64,000 bases of DNA from Nonomuraea turkmeniaca (GCF_005889735.1 NZ_VCKY01000003.1:52945-116944), one strand, 5' to 3'; counted from the stretch's first letter, positions 24,683-34,041 are shown. A program made the numbers and translations. The notes: a model not told the origin generated them from the letters alone.

Positions 24683-26197
24683 GTGCGCATGTACGACAAC
24701 CCGGTGATCGGCGGGTTCCATCCGGATCCGAGCGTGTGCCGGGTCGGCGAGGACTACTACCTGGCGTGCTCCAGCTTCGAGTACTTCCCCGGCGTGCCGA
24801 TCTTCCACAGCCGCGACCTGGTGCACTGGCGGCAGATCGGCAACGTGCTCGACCGGCCCGCGCAACTCGACCTGCCGCCCGAGGCGTCCGCCTCGGGCGG
24901 CGTCTACGCGCCCACCCTCCGGCACCACGACGGCCGGTTCCACCTGATCACGACGAACGTCAACGGCGGCGGCACCTTCGTCGTCACCGCCGACCGTCCA
25001 GAAGGTCCCTGGTCGGACCCGGTGTGGATCGACCTGCCCGGCGTCGACCCGGACCTGGCCTGGGACGAGGACGGCTCGTGCTGGAGCGCCGTCTCCGGTA
25101 ACCAGGTGGCGCGCATCGACCCGTCGGAGGGCAAGGTCCTGGAGGGCCCGTACCCCATCTGGTCGGGCACCGGCGGGAAATATCCGGAAGCGCCGCACCT
25201 GTACCGGGTGGACGGCTGGTGGTACCTGCTCATGGCCGAAGGCGGCACCGAACGCGGTCACGCCGTCTCCGTCGCCCGGGCCCGCTCGCCGCGCGGCCCC
25301 TTCGAACCCGGGCCGGCCAACCCGATCCTCACCCACCGCGGCACCGACCGGCCGATCCAGAGCACCGGGCACGCCGACCTCGTCCAGGCGGCCGACGGCG
25401 GCTGGTGGATGGTGCTGCTGGGCACCCGGCCGCGTGGCCACAGCCCCGACTTCCACGTCCTCGGCCGGGAGACCTTCCTCGTCCCGGTCACGTGGGCGGA
25501 CGGCTGGCCGGTCGTGGGTCCGGTGGAGGAACGCCATCCCGCGCCGGCCGCCTGGCACCCGTTTCCCGGCGCGCCGTCCCGGGACGACTTCGACGGCGAG
25601 ACGCTGGCGCCGTACTGGGTCTCGCCGCGCAGCCGCCCCGACGGCTCCTGGTCGCTGGCCGACCGCCCCGGATGGCTCACCCTGCACGCCACCGGCCCGA
25701 CCCTCGACCGGCCCGGCCACACGTTCGTCGGCCGCCGCCAGCAGCACCACGACTGCCGCGTCACCGCCCGCCTCGATCCCGGCTCGGCGCGGGCGGGACT
25801 GTCGGTGCGGATGGACGAAGCCCACCACTACGACCTGGAGGTGGGCGACGGGCAGACGCGGCTGATCGCCAGGATCGGACCGCTCCGCCAGTGCGTGGCC
25901 CAGCACGCCGTGCCGCCGGGGCCGCTCACGCTCGCCATCGACATCCGCACCCGCGACATCCTGCCGCCGTCCATGACGGGGCCGGTCACCGGACCGGTGG
26001 GCGTGGAGGCGCGAGGGCCGGACACCATCGCCTTCTCCGCCGCCGGGGTGCTGCTGGGCGAGCTGGACGGCCGGTACGTGTCCACGGAGGTGGCCACCGG
26101 CTTCACGGGACGGGTCATCGGCATGTACGCCACCGAGGGCAGCGCCTCCTTCGACTGGTTCGACTACGAGCCCGGTGAGGGTGCGGACGGTCCGTGA
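24683..26197 (+). CDS. GH43 beta-xylosidase / arabinofuranosidase
   Basis: A 504-residue enzyme without signal peptide, hence probably cytoplasmic. Five-bladed GH43 domain: catalytic base in GGFHPDPSVC (Asp15), pKa modulator in GVDPDLAWDEDG (about Asp122/124) and general acid in KYPEAPHLY (Glu169). A C-terminal beta-sandwich (about 320-500) with DDFDGETLAPYW follows, as in GH43_11/12-type xylosidases. Start GTG 24683 after GGAAAGGA, with ATG 24689 as alternative. Monocistronic, with its own promoter, operator and terminator. It would cleave imported xylo- or arabinoxylo-oligosaccharides. Confidence 0.9.
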   Translation: MRMYDNPVIGGFHPDPSVCRVGEDYYLACSSFEYFPGVPIFHSRDLVHWRQIGNVLDRPAQLDLPPEASASGGVYAPTLRHHDGRFHLITTNVNGGGTFVVTADRPEGPWSDPVWIDLPGVDPDLAWDEDGSCWSAVSGNQVARIDPSEGKVLEGPYPIWSGTGGKYPEAPHLYRVDGWWYLLMAEGGTERGHAVSVARARSPRGPFEPGPANPILTHRGTDRPIQSTGHADLVQAADGGWWMVLLGTRPRGHSPDFHVLGRETFLVPVTWADGWPVVGPVEERHPAPAAWHPFPGAPSRDDFDGETLAPYWVSPRSRPDGSWSLADRPGWLTLHATGPTLDRPGHTFVGRRQQHHDCRVTARLDPGSARAGLSVRMDEAHHYDLEVGDGQTRLIARIGPLRQCVAQHAVPPGPLTLAIDIRTRDILPPSMTGPVTGPVGVEARGPDTIAFSAAGVLLGELDGRYVSTEVATGFTGRVIGMYATEGSASFDWFDYEPGEGADGP

Positions 26198-26198
26198 C

Positions 26199-26227
26199 AG
26201 CCCGCCGGCGAGGCGCGGCGGCGGGCT
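26199..26227 (+). terminator. Hairpin terminator after GH43
   Basis: Stem AGCCCGCCG / CGGCGGGCT with an 11-base loop, starting two bases after the GH43 stop. No U-tract, as is common in actinomycetes. Confidence 0.6.
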
Positions 26228-26418
26228 CGTTGCGCAGGCGGGGTCGCGAGGGGCACCGGTCGTCGCCGTGCTCGTGACGATGTTGCTGATCGACCGCCGT
26301 CACCACACGCCGGCGTAATGCGGCCGGTTGAGGCCTTCGCACGTTCGCCGACCACCCGGCAACGTGTCATCCCGATCGCCGAGCGGCAACTTGTCCCCGG
26401 CATGTCCCGGCCATATTG

Positions 26419-26433
26419 CCGGAAAGTTTCCGG
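26419..26433. promoter_or_regulatory. Palindrome CCGGAAAGTTTCCGG upstream of the GH3 operon
   Basis: Perfect 15-bp palindrome about 90 bp upstream of the GH3 -35 box. A possible auxiliary or activator site related to the CGAAA-type operators. The 413-bp gap 26198-26610 otherwise contains only the promoter and the second operator. Confidence 0.45.
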
Positions 26434-26521
26434 AAATTTGCTGGTGTCGGTCCCTCCTATTGGGCCTGTGACCCGCGCGAACGTCGCAAATTGCGTTAAC
26501 GACACAGCAGCCTGGAACCCC

Positions 26522-26550
26522 TTGACACGATTCCATGCGCCCCATAAGTT
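26522..26550 (+). promoter_or_regulatory. Promoter of GH3-ABC operon
   Basis: TTGACA (26522-26527), 17-base spacer, TAAGTT (26545-26550). Near-consensus sigma70-type promoter; predicted start about 26557. Confidence 0.65.
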
Positions 26551-26573
26551 GCCGCAATATTAACGGATCTTCT

Positions 26574-26584
26574 CGAAAGTTTCG
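26574..26584. promoter_or_regulatory. CGAAAGTTTCG operator
   Basis: Exact CGAAA-N-TTTCG palindrome at about +18 of the GH3 transcript. Same position relative to the promoter as the palindrome before GH43, arguing for shared repression. Confidence 0.65.
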
Positions 26585-26610
26585 GTGGCATCACCGGTCG
26601 AAGGGACGGC

Positions 26611-29040
26611 ATGAGGGGCCAGGTACCAATTGACACGAGTCCGGCGACCGGTGAGTCAGCGCCGTGGCGGGACACGCGGCTGTCGCCCGCCGAGCGGGCC
26701 GCCGCGCTCGTCCCGCTCATGACGCTCGAGGAGAAGGTGGCTCAGCTCGTCGGCGTCTGGGTCGGCGCCGATGCCTCAGGGGGAGGCGTCGCGCCGCACC
26801 AGGCCGAGATGACGGGCGTGGAGTGGAACGACGTCATCCGCCACGGGCTGGGCCAGCTGACCCGTCCGTTCGGGACCGCGCCGGTCGATCCCGTCGCCGG
26901 CGCGCGTTCGCTGGCGGCGTCCCAGGAACAGATCATCACGGCCAGCCGGTTCGGGATCCCGGCGCAGGTGCACGAGGAGTGCCTGACCGGGTTCGCGGCC
27001 TGGAAGGCGACCGTCTACCCGGCGCCGCTCAGCTGGGGCGCGTCCTTCGACCCCGAGCTGGTCGAGGAGGTGGCCGGGCAGATCGGCCGGTCGCTGCGGG
27101 CCGCGGGCGTGCACCAGGGCCTCGCCCCCGTCGTCGACGTGACCAGGGACTACCGCTGGGGCCGTACCGAGGAGACGATCGGCGAGGACCCGTACCTCGT
27201 CGGCACCATCGGCGCCGCCTACGTGCGCGGCATCGAGGGCGCCGGCGTCGTCGCCACGCTGAAGCACTTCGCCGGGTACGCCGCCTCCCGCGGCGGCCGC
27301 AACCACGCCCCCGTGGCGATGGGGCGCCGCGAGCTGGCCGATGTCGTGCTGCCGCCGTTCGAGATGGCCCTGCGGCTGGGCGGCGCCCGGTCGGTCATGA
27401 ACTCCTACGCCGAGATCGACGGCCTGCCCGTGGCCGCCGACGAGGAGTTGCTGACCGCGCTGCTGCGCGGTGACTGGGGGTTCTCCGGCACGCTCGTCTC
27501 GGACTACTTCGCGATCCGGTTCCTGGAGCGCCTGCACGGGGTCGCCGCCGACGGCGTGGACGCGGCGCGGCTGGCCCTGCGGGCCGGGATCGACGTCGAG
27601 CTGCCGACGGTCGACACGTTCGGCGCCCCCCTGATCGAGGCGGTGAAGGCCGGCGACGTCGACGAGGCGCTCATCGACCGCGCCCTGCAGCGGGTGCTCA
27701 CACAGAAGGCCGAGCAGGGCCTTCTCGACGCCGATTGGAAAGCGCTTCCCGAGGACGTGGAGGGGCTCCGCCTCGACGACGAGACCGGCCAGGACCTCGC
27801 CCTGCGGCTGGCGCGGGAGTCCGTCGTCCTGCTCCGCAACACCGGCGGAGTCCTGCCGCTGGCCGCAGGCCGGCGGGTCGCGCTCGTCGGCCCGGTCGCC
27901 GACGACCCGATGGCGATGCTCGGCTGCTACACCTTCCCCGCGCACGTCGGCCCGCACCCGGAGCATGGCCTCGGGGTGGACATCCCCTCGCTGCGCGAGG
28001 CCCTCGGCGAGATGGTCCCGGACCTCGCGTACGCGCCCGGCTGCGACATCACCGGCGACGACACCTCCGGCATCGCCGCCGCGGCTGCGCTGGCGGCCGA
28101 AGCGGACGTGTGCGTGCTGGCCGTCGGCGACCGGGCGGGGCTGTTCGGGCGCGGCACCTCGGGCGAGGGCTGCGACGCGACCGACCTGCGGCTGCCGGGC
28201 GTGCAGCCCGAGCTCGTGCGGGCCGTGCTCGCCACCGGCACCCCCGTGGTGCTGGTGTTGCTGGCCGGCCGCCCGTACGCGCTGGGCGCCGAGGCCGACG
28301 AGGCCGCGGCGATCGTCTACGGCTTCTTCCCCGGCCAGCGCGGGGGCCAGGCCCTCGCCGAGGTGCTCACCGGCGCGGTCAACCCGTCGGGGCGGCTGCC
28401 GGTCAGCGTGCCGCGCGACGCGGGCGGGTTGCCGTCGACCTACCTGTCGCCGCCGTTGGGCCGCCGCTCGGAGGTGTCGTCCGTGGACCCGACGCCCGCG
28501 TACCCGTTCGGGCACGGGCTCGGCTACACCACGTTCGACTGGAGTGACGCCGCCCTGCTAGGGGCGGCGGAGTGGCCGGTGGACGGCGAGGTCACCGTCG
28601 AGATCACGGTGCGCAACACCGGGGCGCGGCCCGGCACGGAGGTCGTGCAGCTGTACCTGCACGACCCTGTCGCGCAGGCGACCAGGCCGGTGGTGCGCCT
28701 GGTCGGTTACGTCCGCGTCCCGCTGGAGCCGGGCAGGGCCGCCCGCGTGTCCTTCACGGTCCCCGCCGACGTCACCTCCTTCACCGGGGTACGCGGCAAG
28801 CGCGTCGTCGAGCCCGGCGACGTCGAGCTGCGCTTCGGCCACTCCAGCGCCGAGACCGCGGCGACCGTGCCGCTCCGCCTGACCGGCGCCGAGCGCGAGG
28901 TCGGACACGACAGGAGGTTGCTGGCCATGGCCGGCGTAACCCGCGAGGGAGTGCCGGCGCCTGGAGGAGCGGCGGGAGCGGAGCGACCAGAGTGGGGGAA
29001 GGCGGTGGCATATGGCGACCGAGCCCGCCTCACGGAGTGA
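26611..29040 (+). CDS. GH3 beta-xylosidase/beta-glucosidase
   Basis: An 809-residue GH3 enzyme without secretion signal. Domains: GH3 N-terminal barrel with nucleophile Asp298 in TLVSDYFA, C-terminal alpha/beta sandwich with PVADDPMAMLGCYTFP, and a fibronectin-III-like domain (VEITVRNTGARPGTEVVQLY). ATG 26611 follows GAAGGGACGGC. Its last 30 or so residues (GGAAGAERPEWGKAVAYGDR and RARLTE) are encoded by a 99-bp repeat, also found just downstream, and are probably not native to the family. First gene of the xylo-oligosaccharide operon. Confidence 0.9.
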   Translation: MRGQVPIDTSPATGESAPWRDTRLSPAERAAALVPLMTLEEKVAQLVGVWVGADASGGGVAPHQAEMTGVEWNDVIRHGLGQLTRPFGTAPVDPVAGARSLAASQEQIITASRFGIPAQVHEECLTGFAAWKATVYPAPLSWGASFDPELVEEVAGQIGRSLRAAGVHQGLAPVVDVTRDYRWGRTEETIGEDPYLVGTIGAAYVRGIEGAGVVATLKHFAGYAASRGGRNHAPVAMGRRELADVVLPPFEMALRLGGARSVMNSYAEIDGLPVAADEELLTALLRGDWGFSGTLVSDYFAIRFLERLHGVAADGVDAARLALRAGIDVELPTVDTFGAPLIEAVKAGDVDEALIDRALQRVLTQKAEQGLLDADWKALPEDVEGLRLDDETGQDLALRLARESVVLLRNTGGVLPLAAGRRVALVGPVADDPMAMLGCYTFPAHVGPHPEHGLGVDIPSLREALGEMVPDLAYAPGCDITGDDTSGIAAAAALAAEADVCVLAVGDRAGLFGRGTSGEGCDATDLRLPGVQPELVRAVLATGTPVVLVLLAGRPYALGAEADEAAAIVYGFFPGQRGGQALAEVLTGAVNPSGRLPVSVPRDAGGLPSTYLSPPLGRRSEVSSVDPTPAYPFGHGLGYTTFDWSDAALLGAAEWPVDGEVTVEITVRNTGARPGTEVVQLYLHDPVAQATRPVVRLVGYVRVPLEPGRAARVSFTVPADVTSFTGVRGKRVVEPGDVELRFGHSSAETAATVPLRLTGAEREVGHDRRLLAMAGVTREGVPAPGGAAGAERPEWGKAVAYGDRARLTE

Positions 29041-29045
29041 GGCCA
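28947..29045 (+). repeat. 99-bp direct repeat, copy 1 (encodes GH3 C-terminus)
   Basis: Matches 29057-29155 with only two mismatches (28957, 28960), at an offset of 110 bp. It contains hairpin GCCTCAC-GGA-GTGAGGC at 29027-29043. This copy supplies the last codons and stop of GH3. Confidence 0.95.
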
Positions 29046-29056
29046 ATAAACAGGGT

Positions 29057-29155
29057 GGGAGTGCCGTCGTCTGGAGGAGCGGCGGGAGCGGAGCGACCAG
29101 AGTGGGGGAAGGCGGTGGCATATGGCGACCGAGCCCGCCTCACGGAGTGAGGCCA
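29057..29155 (+). repeat. 99-bp direct repeat, copy 2 (upstream of permease start)
   Basis: Second copy, with the same hairpin at 29137-29153. It supplies the GGAG ribosome site and ends on the first base of the permease ATG at 29155. An in-frame ATG at 29122 inside the repeat is an alternative permease start. Confidence 0.95.
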
Positions 29156-30150
29156 TGAGCACGCGCGGGATGAGCACGACCCTGGACGACCCGCCGCCGG
29201 GCACCCGGCCGGCCAGGCCGGACCCCGGCCGGCGGCGGCGCGCCAAGCCGGGTACGTGGCGGCACGCACTGCGCCGCGACTGGCAGCTGTACTCGCTGGT
29301 GATCCTGCCGCTGCTGTTCTTCCTGATCTTCCGGTACGCCCCGATGCTCGGCAATGTGATCGCCTTCAGGCGGTTCGAGCCCGGCGGCAGCATCTTCGGC
29401 GAGTCCTGGGTGGGCCTGCGGTACGTGGAGATGTTCCTGAGCGACCCGACGTTCTGGACCGTGTTCAGCAACACGCTCATCCTCGGCGGGCTGACGCTCC
29501 TGTTCTGCTTCCCGCTGCCGATCGTGCTCGCGCTGCTGCTCAACGAGGTACGCAGCCGGCGCATGAAGCGGTTCCTGCAGTCGGTGTCCTACCTGCCGCA
29601 CTTCCTGTCGATGGTCATCGTGGCCGCCCTGGTCATGCAGATGCTGGCCATCGACGGGCCGATCAACCAGATCGTGAAGGCGTTCGGCGGGGAGGCCACC
29701 CCGTTCATCCAGAAGGCGGAGTGGTTCCGCACGATCTTCGTCTCGTCGGAGGTCTGGCAGACGGTCGGCTGGGGGACCATCCTCTACCTGGCCGCGCTGA
29801 CGACCATCGACGAGCAGCTCTACGAGGCGGCCAGGATGGACGGCGCCGGCCGGTGGCGGCAGATCTGGCACGTCACGCTGCCGGGCATCCGGCCCACGGC
29901 CGTCACGCTGCTGATCCTCAATCTCGGCACGTTCATGGCCACGGGCTTCGAGAAGGTCCTGCTGCTGTACAACCCGCTGACGTATCCGACCGCCGACGTG
30001 ATCACCACGTACTTGTACCGCATGGGCGTGGAGTCCAGCTCCATGAGCTACGCCGCCGCCATCGGCCTGTTCGAGGCACTGGTCGGCGTGGTGCTGATCG
30101 TGTCGGCCAACTTCATCTCCCGCCGCACAGTAGGGACGGGCCTGTGGTGA
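29155..30150 (+). CDS. ABC sugar permease, LplB-type
   Basis: About 331 residues with six membrane helices (LYSLVILPLLFFLIFRYAPM near the start). The cytoplasmic EAA loop EQLYEAARMDGAGRWRQIWH contacts the ATPase. Features of the LplB/YteP group: MLGNVIAFRRFEPGGSIFG, SYLPHFLSMVIVAALV and the C-terminal RRTVGTGLW. Start ATG 29155 after GGAGTGAGGCC; ATG 29122 would add 11 residues from the repeat. It ends overlapping the second permease. No ATPase gene is in the operon, so a shared MsiK-type ATPase is probable. Confidence 0.9.
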   Translation: MSTRGMSTTLDDPPPGTRPARPDPGRRRRAKPGTWRHALRRDWQLYSLVILPLLFFLIFRYAPMLGNVIAFRRFEPGGSIFGESWVGLRYVEMFLSDPTFWTVFSNTLILGGLTLLFCFPLPIVLALLLNEVRSRRMKRFLQSVSYLPHFLSMVIVAALVMQMLAIDGPINQIVKAFGGEATPFIQKAEWFRTIFVSSEVWQTVGWGTILYLAALTTIDEQLYEAARMDGAGRWRQIWHVTLPGIRPTAVTLLILNLGTFMATGFEKVLLLYNPLTYPTADVITTYLYRMGVESSSMSYAAAIGLFEALVGVVLIVSANFISRRTVGTGLW

Positions 30151-31022
30151 CGACCGTGAAGAGCCGGGGCTACCGCGTCTTCCAAGGGATCAACGCCGTC
30201 ATCCTGACCGGCGTCGTGATCGTGACGCTGTATCCCTTCGTCAACATCATCGCCCGCTCGTTCAGCGACGAACGACACATCGTCGCGGGCCAGGTCAACT
30301 TCTTCCCGCGCGGGTTCAACGTCAAGACGTACCAGCTCGTGGTCTCGGACCCGATGTTCTGGACGAACTATCGCAACACCGTGGTGTACACCGTCGTGGC
30401 CACGGCCATCGCGATGGTGCTGACGACCTGCTACGCGTACGTGCTGTCCAAGAAGCACCTCAAGGGCCGCACAGGCCTGATCTGGGTGGCCATCTTCACC
30501 ATGATCTTCTCCGGTGGCCTGATCCCCCAGTACGTGCTGGTCAACAGCCTCGGGCTGACGAACTCCATCTGGGCCATCGTCCTGCCCAACGCCATCAGCG
30601 TGTTCAACCTCCTGGTCATGAAGGCGTTCTTCGAAGGCCTGCCGAGGGACCTGGAGGAGGCCGCCGCCATCGACGGCCTCAACACCTACGGCATCCTGTG
30701 GCGGATCGTGCTGCCGCTGTCGAAGGCGGTCATCGCCACGATGGTGCTGTTCTACGCCGTCTCGTTCTGGAACTCGTGGTTCACCGCGTTCCTGTACCTG
30801 AACGAGCAGGACCTGTTCCCGGTGACCATCTACCTGCGCAACCTCATCGCCGGAGCCACCGGCGCCGAGTCCGCCGGGGCCGCGCTCTCCGAGGTGTCGG
30901 CGGCCGCGGCCAACATCCAAGCGGTCACGATCATGCTCACCGTCCTCCCCATCCTGGCGGTCTACCCCTTCGTCCAGCGGTACTTCGTCTCCGGAGTCAT
31001 GCTCGGCGCGGTCAAGGGCTAG
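30144..31022 (+). CDS. ABC sugar permease, YtcP-type
   Basis: About 292 residues starting at GTG 30144 or 30147 after AGGGACGGG, overlapping the first permease stop. Motifs: VNIIARSFSDERHIVAGQVN and FFPRGFNVKTYQLVVSDPMF, the EAA loop RDLEEAAAIDGLNTYGILWR, and the terminal YFVSGVMLGAVKG. This is the partner of LplB-type permeases. Six membrane helices. Confidence 0.9.
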   Translation: MVTTVKSRGYRVFQGINAVILTGVVIVTLYPFVNIIARSFSDERHIVAGQVNFFPRGFNVKTYQLVVSDPMFWTNYRNTVVYTVVATAIAMVLTTCYAYVLSKKHLKGRTGLIWVAIFTMIFSGGLIPQYVLVNSLGLTNSIWAIVLPNAISVFNLLVMKAFFEGLPRDLEEAAAIDGLNTYGILWRIVLPLSKAVIATMVLFYAVSFWNSWFTAFLYLNEQDLFPVTIYLRNLIAGATGAESAGAALSEVSAAAANIQAVTIMLTVLPILAVYPFVQRYFVSGVMLGAVKG

Positions 31023-31049
31023 CCGATGTCCATCCGAAAGGAACCCCCC

Positions 31050-32684
31050 ATGCAGCACATCTCCCGCCGGCAGGCACTCATCGGGCTCGGTGCGCTCACC
31101 TTCGTCGTCGCCGGCTGCGGCGAGGACGAGGCCCCGAAGAAGGCCGCCGATTCGGCGAACAAGGCCGGCGCGATGGCCGGCTACGCCGCCGGCCAGCAGT
31201 TCAAGGCCACCCAGCCGGTCACGTTCGACATACTGCACCTCAACAACCCGTTCTACCCGCTCAAGAAGGACTGGCTGCTCTGGCAAGAGATCACCAAGCG
31301 GACCAACGTGACGCTCAAGCCGGTGGAGGTGCCGCTCAGCGACTACGAGAAGAAGCGCGGCCTGCTGGTCGGCTCCGGGCAGGCGCCGCTCATCATCCCG
31401 AAGACCTACCACCCGTCCGAGGAGGCGTTCGTCGCCTCCGGCGCCATCCTGCCGGTCAGTGACTACCTCGACCTGATGCCGAACTTCAAGGACAAGATCG
31501 CCAAGTGGAAGCTCGAGCCCGAGCTGAACACGCTCCGGCAGGCCGACGGTAAGTTCTACCTGCTGCCCGGCATCCATGAGAGCCCTTGGGTGGACTACTC
31601 CCTGGCGGTCAGGACCGACATCCTGGACAAGCACGGCCTGGAGATCCCGACGACCTGGGACGAGCTCTACACCGTGCTGAAGGCGCTGAAGAAGGAGTAC
31701 CCCGACCTTTACCCCATGACCGACCGGTGGGGCGTGCCCACGCCAGGCGGTAACCTGCTCAAGATCGTGGCCCAGGCCTACGGCGCCAAGGGTGGCTGGG
31801 AGTACCAGCACGCGACCTGGGACTCCGCCGCCGGCAAGTTCGCCTACACCGGCGCCATGCCGCAGTACAAGCAGACGATCGAGTACCTGCGCAAGCTGGT
31901 GGAGGAGAAGCTGCTCGACCCGGAGAGCTTCACGCAGCAGGACGAGCAGGCCAAGCAGAAGTTCAACTCCGGCAAGTCCTTCGTCATCAGCACGAACGCG
32001 CAGGCGATGATCAACGACTACCGGCCGACGCTCACCAAGCTCGTCCCCGACGCCAAGATCGTCAAGATCCCGGTGCCGATGGGACCGGTCGGGGAGTACA
32101 AGATCCAGACCCGGCTCGAGAACGGCGTCATGATCTCCAAGAAGGCCCTGGAGAACGAGAACTTCGTCGCCATGATGCAGTTCATCGACTGGCTCTACTA
32201 CTCCGACCAGGGCCAGGAGTTCGCCAAGTGGGGCGTCGAGGGCACGACGTTCACCAAGGACGCCTCCGGCAAGTACACGCTGACGAAGGACGTCGACTTC
32301 CTCGGGCTCAACGCCGGTGCCTCCAAGCACCTGCAGAAGGACTTCGGCTTCTCCAACGGCGTGTTCGCCTACGGCGGCCCCCTCAAGCTCGTGCAGTCCA
32401 CCTTCTCCGAGGAGGAGCTGGCGTTCCAGAACGTGATGAACGCCAGGCAGCTCTGGCCGGTCGAGCCGCCGCGCCCGTTCAACGACGTGGAGCGTGAGCA
32501 GGCCACGCTGTGGGAGACGCCGCTGAAGGACTTCGTCACCCAGCAGACGCTGAAGTTCATCCTCGGCGAGCGCGACCTGAGCGAGTGGGACGCCTACGTC
32601 AAGGAGCTCGAGGGCAAGAACATGACCGCCTACATCAACCTGGTCAACACCGCCTACGACCGGTTCAAGAAGCAACACGGCTGA
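31050..32684 (+). CDS. Tat-exported sugar-binding lipoprotein, LplA-type
   Basis: A 544-residue binding protein. Start ATG 31050 chosen because AAAGGAACC precedes it (an upstream GTC-ATC stretch has ATG 31026). A twin-Arg signal SRRQALIGLGALTFVVAGC with lipobox Cys23 means Tat export and lipid anchoring. The size and features (NNPFYPLKKDWLLWQEITKR, VEGTTFTKDASGKYTLT) fit the large LplA group that pairs with LplB/YtcP permeases. Ligand by context: xylo- or glucuronoxylo-oligosaccharides. Confidence 0.9.
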   Translation: MQHISRRQALIGLGALTFVVAGCGEDEAPKKAADSANKAGAMAGYAAGQQFKATQPVTFDILHLNNPFYPLKKDWLLWQEITKRTNVTLKPVEVPLSDYEKKRGLLVGSGQAPLIIPKTYHPSEEAFVASGAILPVSDYLDLMPNFKDKIAKWKLEPELNTLRQADGKFYLLPGIHESPWVDYSLAVRTDILDKHGLEIPTTWDELYTVLKALKKEYPDLYPMTDRWGVPTPGGNLLKIVAQAYGAKGGWEYQHATWDSAAGKFAYTGAMPQYKQTIEYLRKLVEEKLLDPESFTQQDEQAKQKFNSGKSFVISTNAQAMINDYRPTLTKLVPDAKIVKIPVPMGPVGEYKIQTRLENGVMISKKALENENFVAMMQFIDWLYYSDQGQEFAKWGVEGTTFTKDASGKYTLTKDVDFLGLNAGASKHLQKDFGFSNGVFAYGGPLKLVQSTFSEEELAFQNVMNARQLWPVEPPRPFNDVEREQATLWETPLKDFVTQQTLKFILGERDLSEWDAYVKELEGKNMTAYINLVNTAYDRFKKQHG

Positions 32685-32688
32685 TCTG

Positions 32689-34041
32689 ATGCGGATCGTG
32701 GTTCCGGAGCGGTCCTCGGGGCGGCTGGCGGAGGCCTGGCGTTTCTGCGTCGGCACCGGCCGCTTCGAGCTCGCGCTCCGGCGCGACCACCAGGAGCCGC
32801 TGGCGCTGGTCCAGCGGGAGATCGGCTTCCGGCACATCCGGGGCCACGGGTTGCTGAGCGACGGGGTCGGCGTCCACCGCCCGTACGAGTACGGGGGCAC
32901 GCGCCACGTGCGGCACTCGTTCACGTCGGTACGGGCTCGACGAGGTGCGCACCTGGCCGATCGAGGTGTGGAACGAGCCCAACGTCAACGGCTCGGGCCC
33001 GAGGGCCCATAGCTTGCAGCTCTCGCTCCCGTCTGGCGGACAGGCACAGGCCGCACTGCGGAACGACGACGCCCCGCTTTGGGCTGGTTGACGGCAGCCC
33101 CGGCATGGGCGAACCACGCCTGACACGGTTCCGATAGCAGATCACAAGGCCGTACCCCGGCATGGCCGGGTGCGTTCGATCCCGTAACAGCATCACCAAG
33201 GGTAATGCATTGACCACGGAGAGGTAAACACATGCCGTTCGGCGTGCACCAGACGCTGCGGCCCGCGTCGGACCTGCTGGAGCAGTTCGCCATGCCGCGC
33301 CGCCAGCTCGCCGGCAGCGCGCTGGACGGGCTGCCGGTGCACATCACGGAGTTCAACTCCTCCTACCGGCCCGACAACCCGATCCACGACACGGCCTTCA
33401 ACGCCGCGTACCTGGCTCCGGTGCTGGCGGCCGGGGGAGAAGTGGCCGACTCCTTCTCGTACTGGACCTTCAGCGACATGTTCGAGGAGGTCGGGATCCC
33501 GACGTCGCTCTTCCACGGCGGCTTCGGGCTGCTGACCCACCGGCAGGTCAAGAAGCCGACCTACCACCTGTACGCGTTCATGGCCCGCATGGGCGACCAG
33601 GTCCTGGCACGCGGGGACGGCCATCTGGTCACCCGGGACGGCGCCGGCCGGGTGAGCGTGCTGGCGTGGGCGCCGGTGGACGTGACCGGCGCGGCTCCCG
33701 TGGACGGGCACTCCGTGCGGCTGTCGATCCCGATCGGGGAGGTCGCTTCGGCGTTCATGCTGCGCTCGTCGGTGAGTGAGGAGCACGGCAACGCCTGGGC
33801 GGCCTGGTGCGAGATGGGCCGGCCCCGCTCGCCCCGGCCCAGGGAGCTCGACGTGCTGCGGGAGGCCGCCGAGCCGGTCCGCGCCCACCGGAGCCTGCCG
33901 GTGGCCGGCGGTAGGGTGGATCTCGATCTCACGCTCGGCCGCCACGAGGTCACCCTGGTGGAGCTGACGCCGGTGGTGGACGAGACGCCGCCGTGGTGGG
34001 ACGCCGGGCGGCTGCTCGGTCTGGGAGAGGAGAGGCGATGA
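32689..34041 (+). pseudogene. Broken GH39 beta-xylosidase
   Basis: N-terminal part (32689-32927) reads MRIVVPERSSGRLAEAWRFC to HIRGHGLLSD and YEYGGTRHVRHSFT. A deletion and frame change then bring in YGLDEVRTWPIEVWNEPNVN (acid/base Glu), 32928-32990. About 240 bp of unrelated sequence (32991-33234) follows. A C-terminal ORF begins at ATG 33232 with GVHQTLRPASDLLEQFAMPR and contains the nucleophile segment HITEFNSSYRPDN. Together these are pieces of one GH39 xylosidase. The C-terminal ORF has its own GGAGAGG ribosome site and may be translated, but lacks the acid/base half. Confidence 0.8.
32991..33234. other. Unexplained insert at the GH39 breakpoint
   Basis: About 240 bp between the two GH39 fragments with no homology I recognise and no open frame of interest. 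Possibly the end of a lost mobile element. It ends in GGAGAGGTAAACAC, which acts as a ribosome site for the C-terminal GH39 ORF. Confidence 0.5.

Noticed and set aside
30048..32924. Long minus-strand open frame of about 958 codons
   Set aside because: Antisense to the permease and LplA-type genes; composition is typical of the opposite strand of high-GC genes.
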